The notes under the pieces were generated by a model that was not told the DNA's origin, did no database searches, and worked only from the letters and a program-made list of their open reading frames with translations. Positions 6,097-6,189 of a DNA stretch of 6,189 bases are shown piece after piece (within the stretch, counting starts at the first letter, position 1; each line of letters opens with the position of its first letter). A program made the translations under genes and the position numbers. This DNA comes from Methanomicrobiales archaeon (GTDB lineage Archaea > Halobacteriota > Methanomicrobia > Methanomicrobiales > Methanoculleaceae). The stretch is from the NCBI GenBank assembly GCA_012797575.1, contig JAAZOW010000149.1, forward strand, positions 1-6,189, given 5' to 3'.

Positions 6097-6182
6097 CATC
6101 CTCCACCCCAGGAAGGGGTAGTGCAGGCGATACCCGGGGAAAGCCCGTCCCCGGGGCGTATCCCTATCCCCTGGACCGTGGG
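6097..6182. repeat. Three-block intergenic repeat, copy 2 (compact, near right edge)
   Basis: The same blocks as copy 1 appear in the same order without the extra spacers: CATCCTCCACCCC (6097-6109), GGCGATACCCGGGG from 6126, and CCCTGGACCGTGGG (6169-6182). Block 2 forms a perfect 7-bp hairpin, CCCGGGG (6133-6139) with CCCCGGG (6149-6155), around the 9-nt loop AAAGCCCGT. GATA (6129-6132) can further pair with TATC (6159-6162) across a 3-nt bulge. The element may continue past the window end. Confidence 0.7.
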
Positions 6183-6189
6183 CGGTATA

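Larger units (their letters stand above)
5864..6189. other. Gene-free, hairpin- and repeat-rich region after scpA
   Basis: I find no credible gene in these 326 bases. Open frames on the minus strand encode Pro/Arg/Gly-rich peptides with no plausible start signals and reflect the C/G homopolymer runs. The stretch contains two copies of a three-block repeat, two strong GC hairpins and a weaker one (6105-6119), each described separately. It probably contains the 3' end of the smc-cluster transcript, and the window ends inside the second repeat copy. Confidence 0.7.

Noticed and set aside
5868..6189. CRISPR array
   Set aside because: Only two diverged copies are seen, with unequal internal spacing and imperfect block identity, and no regular repeat-spacer pattern.

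Overview
The window looks like a piece of a GC-rich methanogen chromosome, most likely from Methanomicrobiales (a Methanoculleus-like genome is my best guess, from recall and not from a search). The reasons are an archaeal-type SMC with its ScpA kleisin partner, AT-rich TATA-like elements standing out in otherwise GC-rich intergenic DNA, a TTG start behind a purine-rich Shine-Dalgarno sequence, and a bacterial-type serine hydroxymethyltransferase of the kind found in Methanosarcina and its relatives.

Layout. From 1 to 773 on the minus strand is the N-terminal ~60% of glyA, running off the left edge. From 774 to 1066 is a divergent intergenic region with TATA-like elements for both directions and two dyads that could be operators. 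From 1067 to 5863 on the plus strand lies a tight three-gene cluster. It holds an unrecognised 203-residue coiled-coil/disordered protein (1067-1678), smc (1696-5139) and scpA (5132-5863). The gap between the first two is 17 nt, and smc and scpA overlap by 8 nt. From 5864 to 6189 there is no gene. This stretch is very rich in C and G and holds two diverged copies of a three-block repeat, plus several strong hairpins that probably include the end of the smc-scpA transcript.

How the genes work together. SMC and ScpA are the ATPase and kleisin subunits of the prokaryotic condensin, which extrudes or bridges DNA loops to compact and segregate the chromosome. The third usual subunit, ScpB, is not next to scpA here. 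The small coiled-coil protein at the head of the cluster is the best candidate for something undescribed, because its position implies co-expression with condensin. Its heptad repeat and charged tail would suit a binding partner, but the sequence alone does not prove a function. GlyA (serine/glycine and one-carbon metabolism) is divergently transcribed and has no obvious functional link.

The window is mostly ordinary core-genome content. The points worth a second look are the coiled-coil protein, the repeat pair with its hairpins after scpA, and the palindrome covering the smc-cluster promoter.
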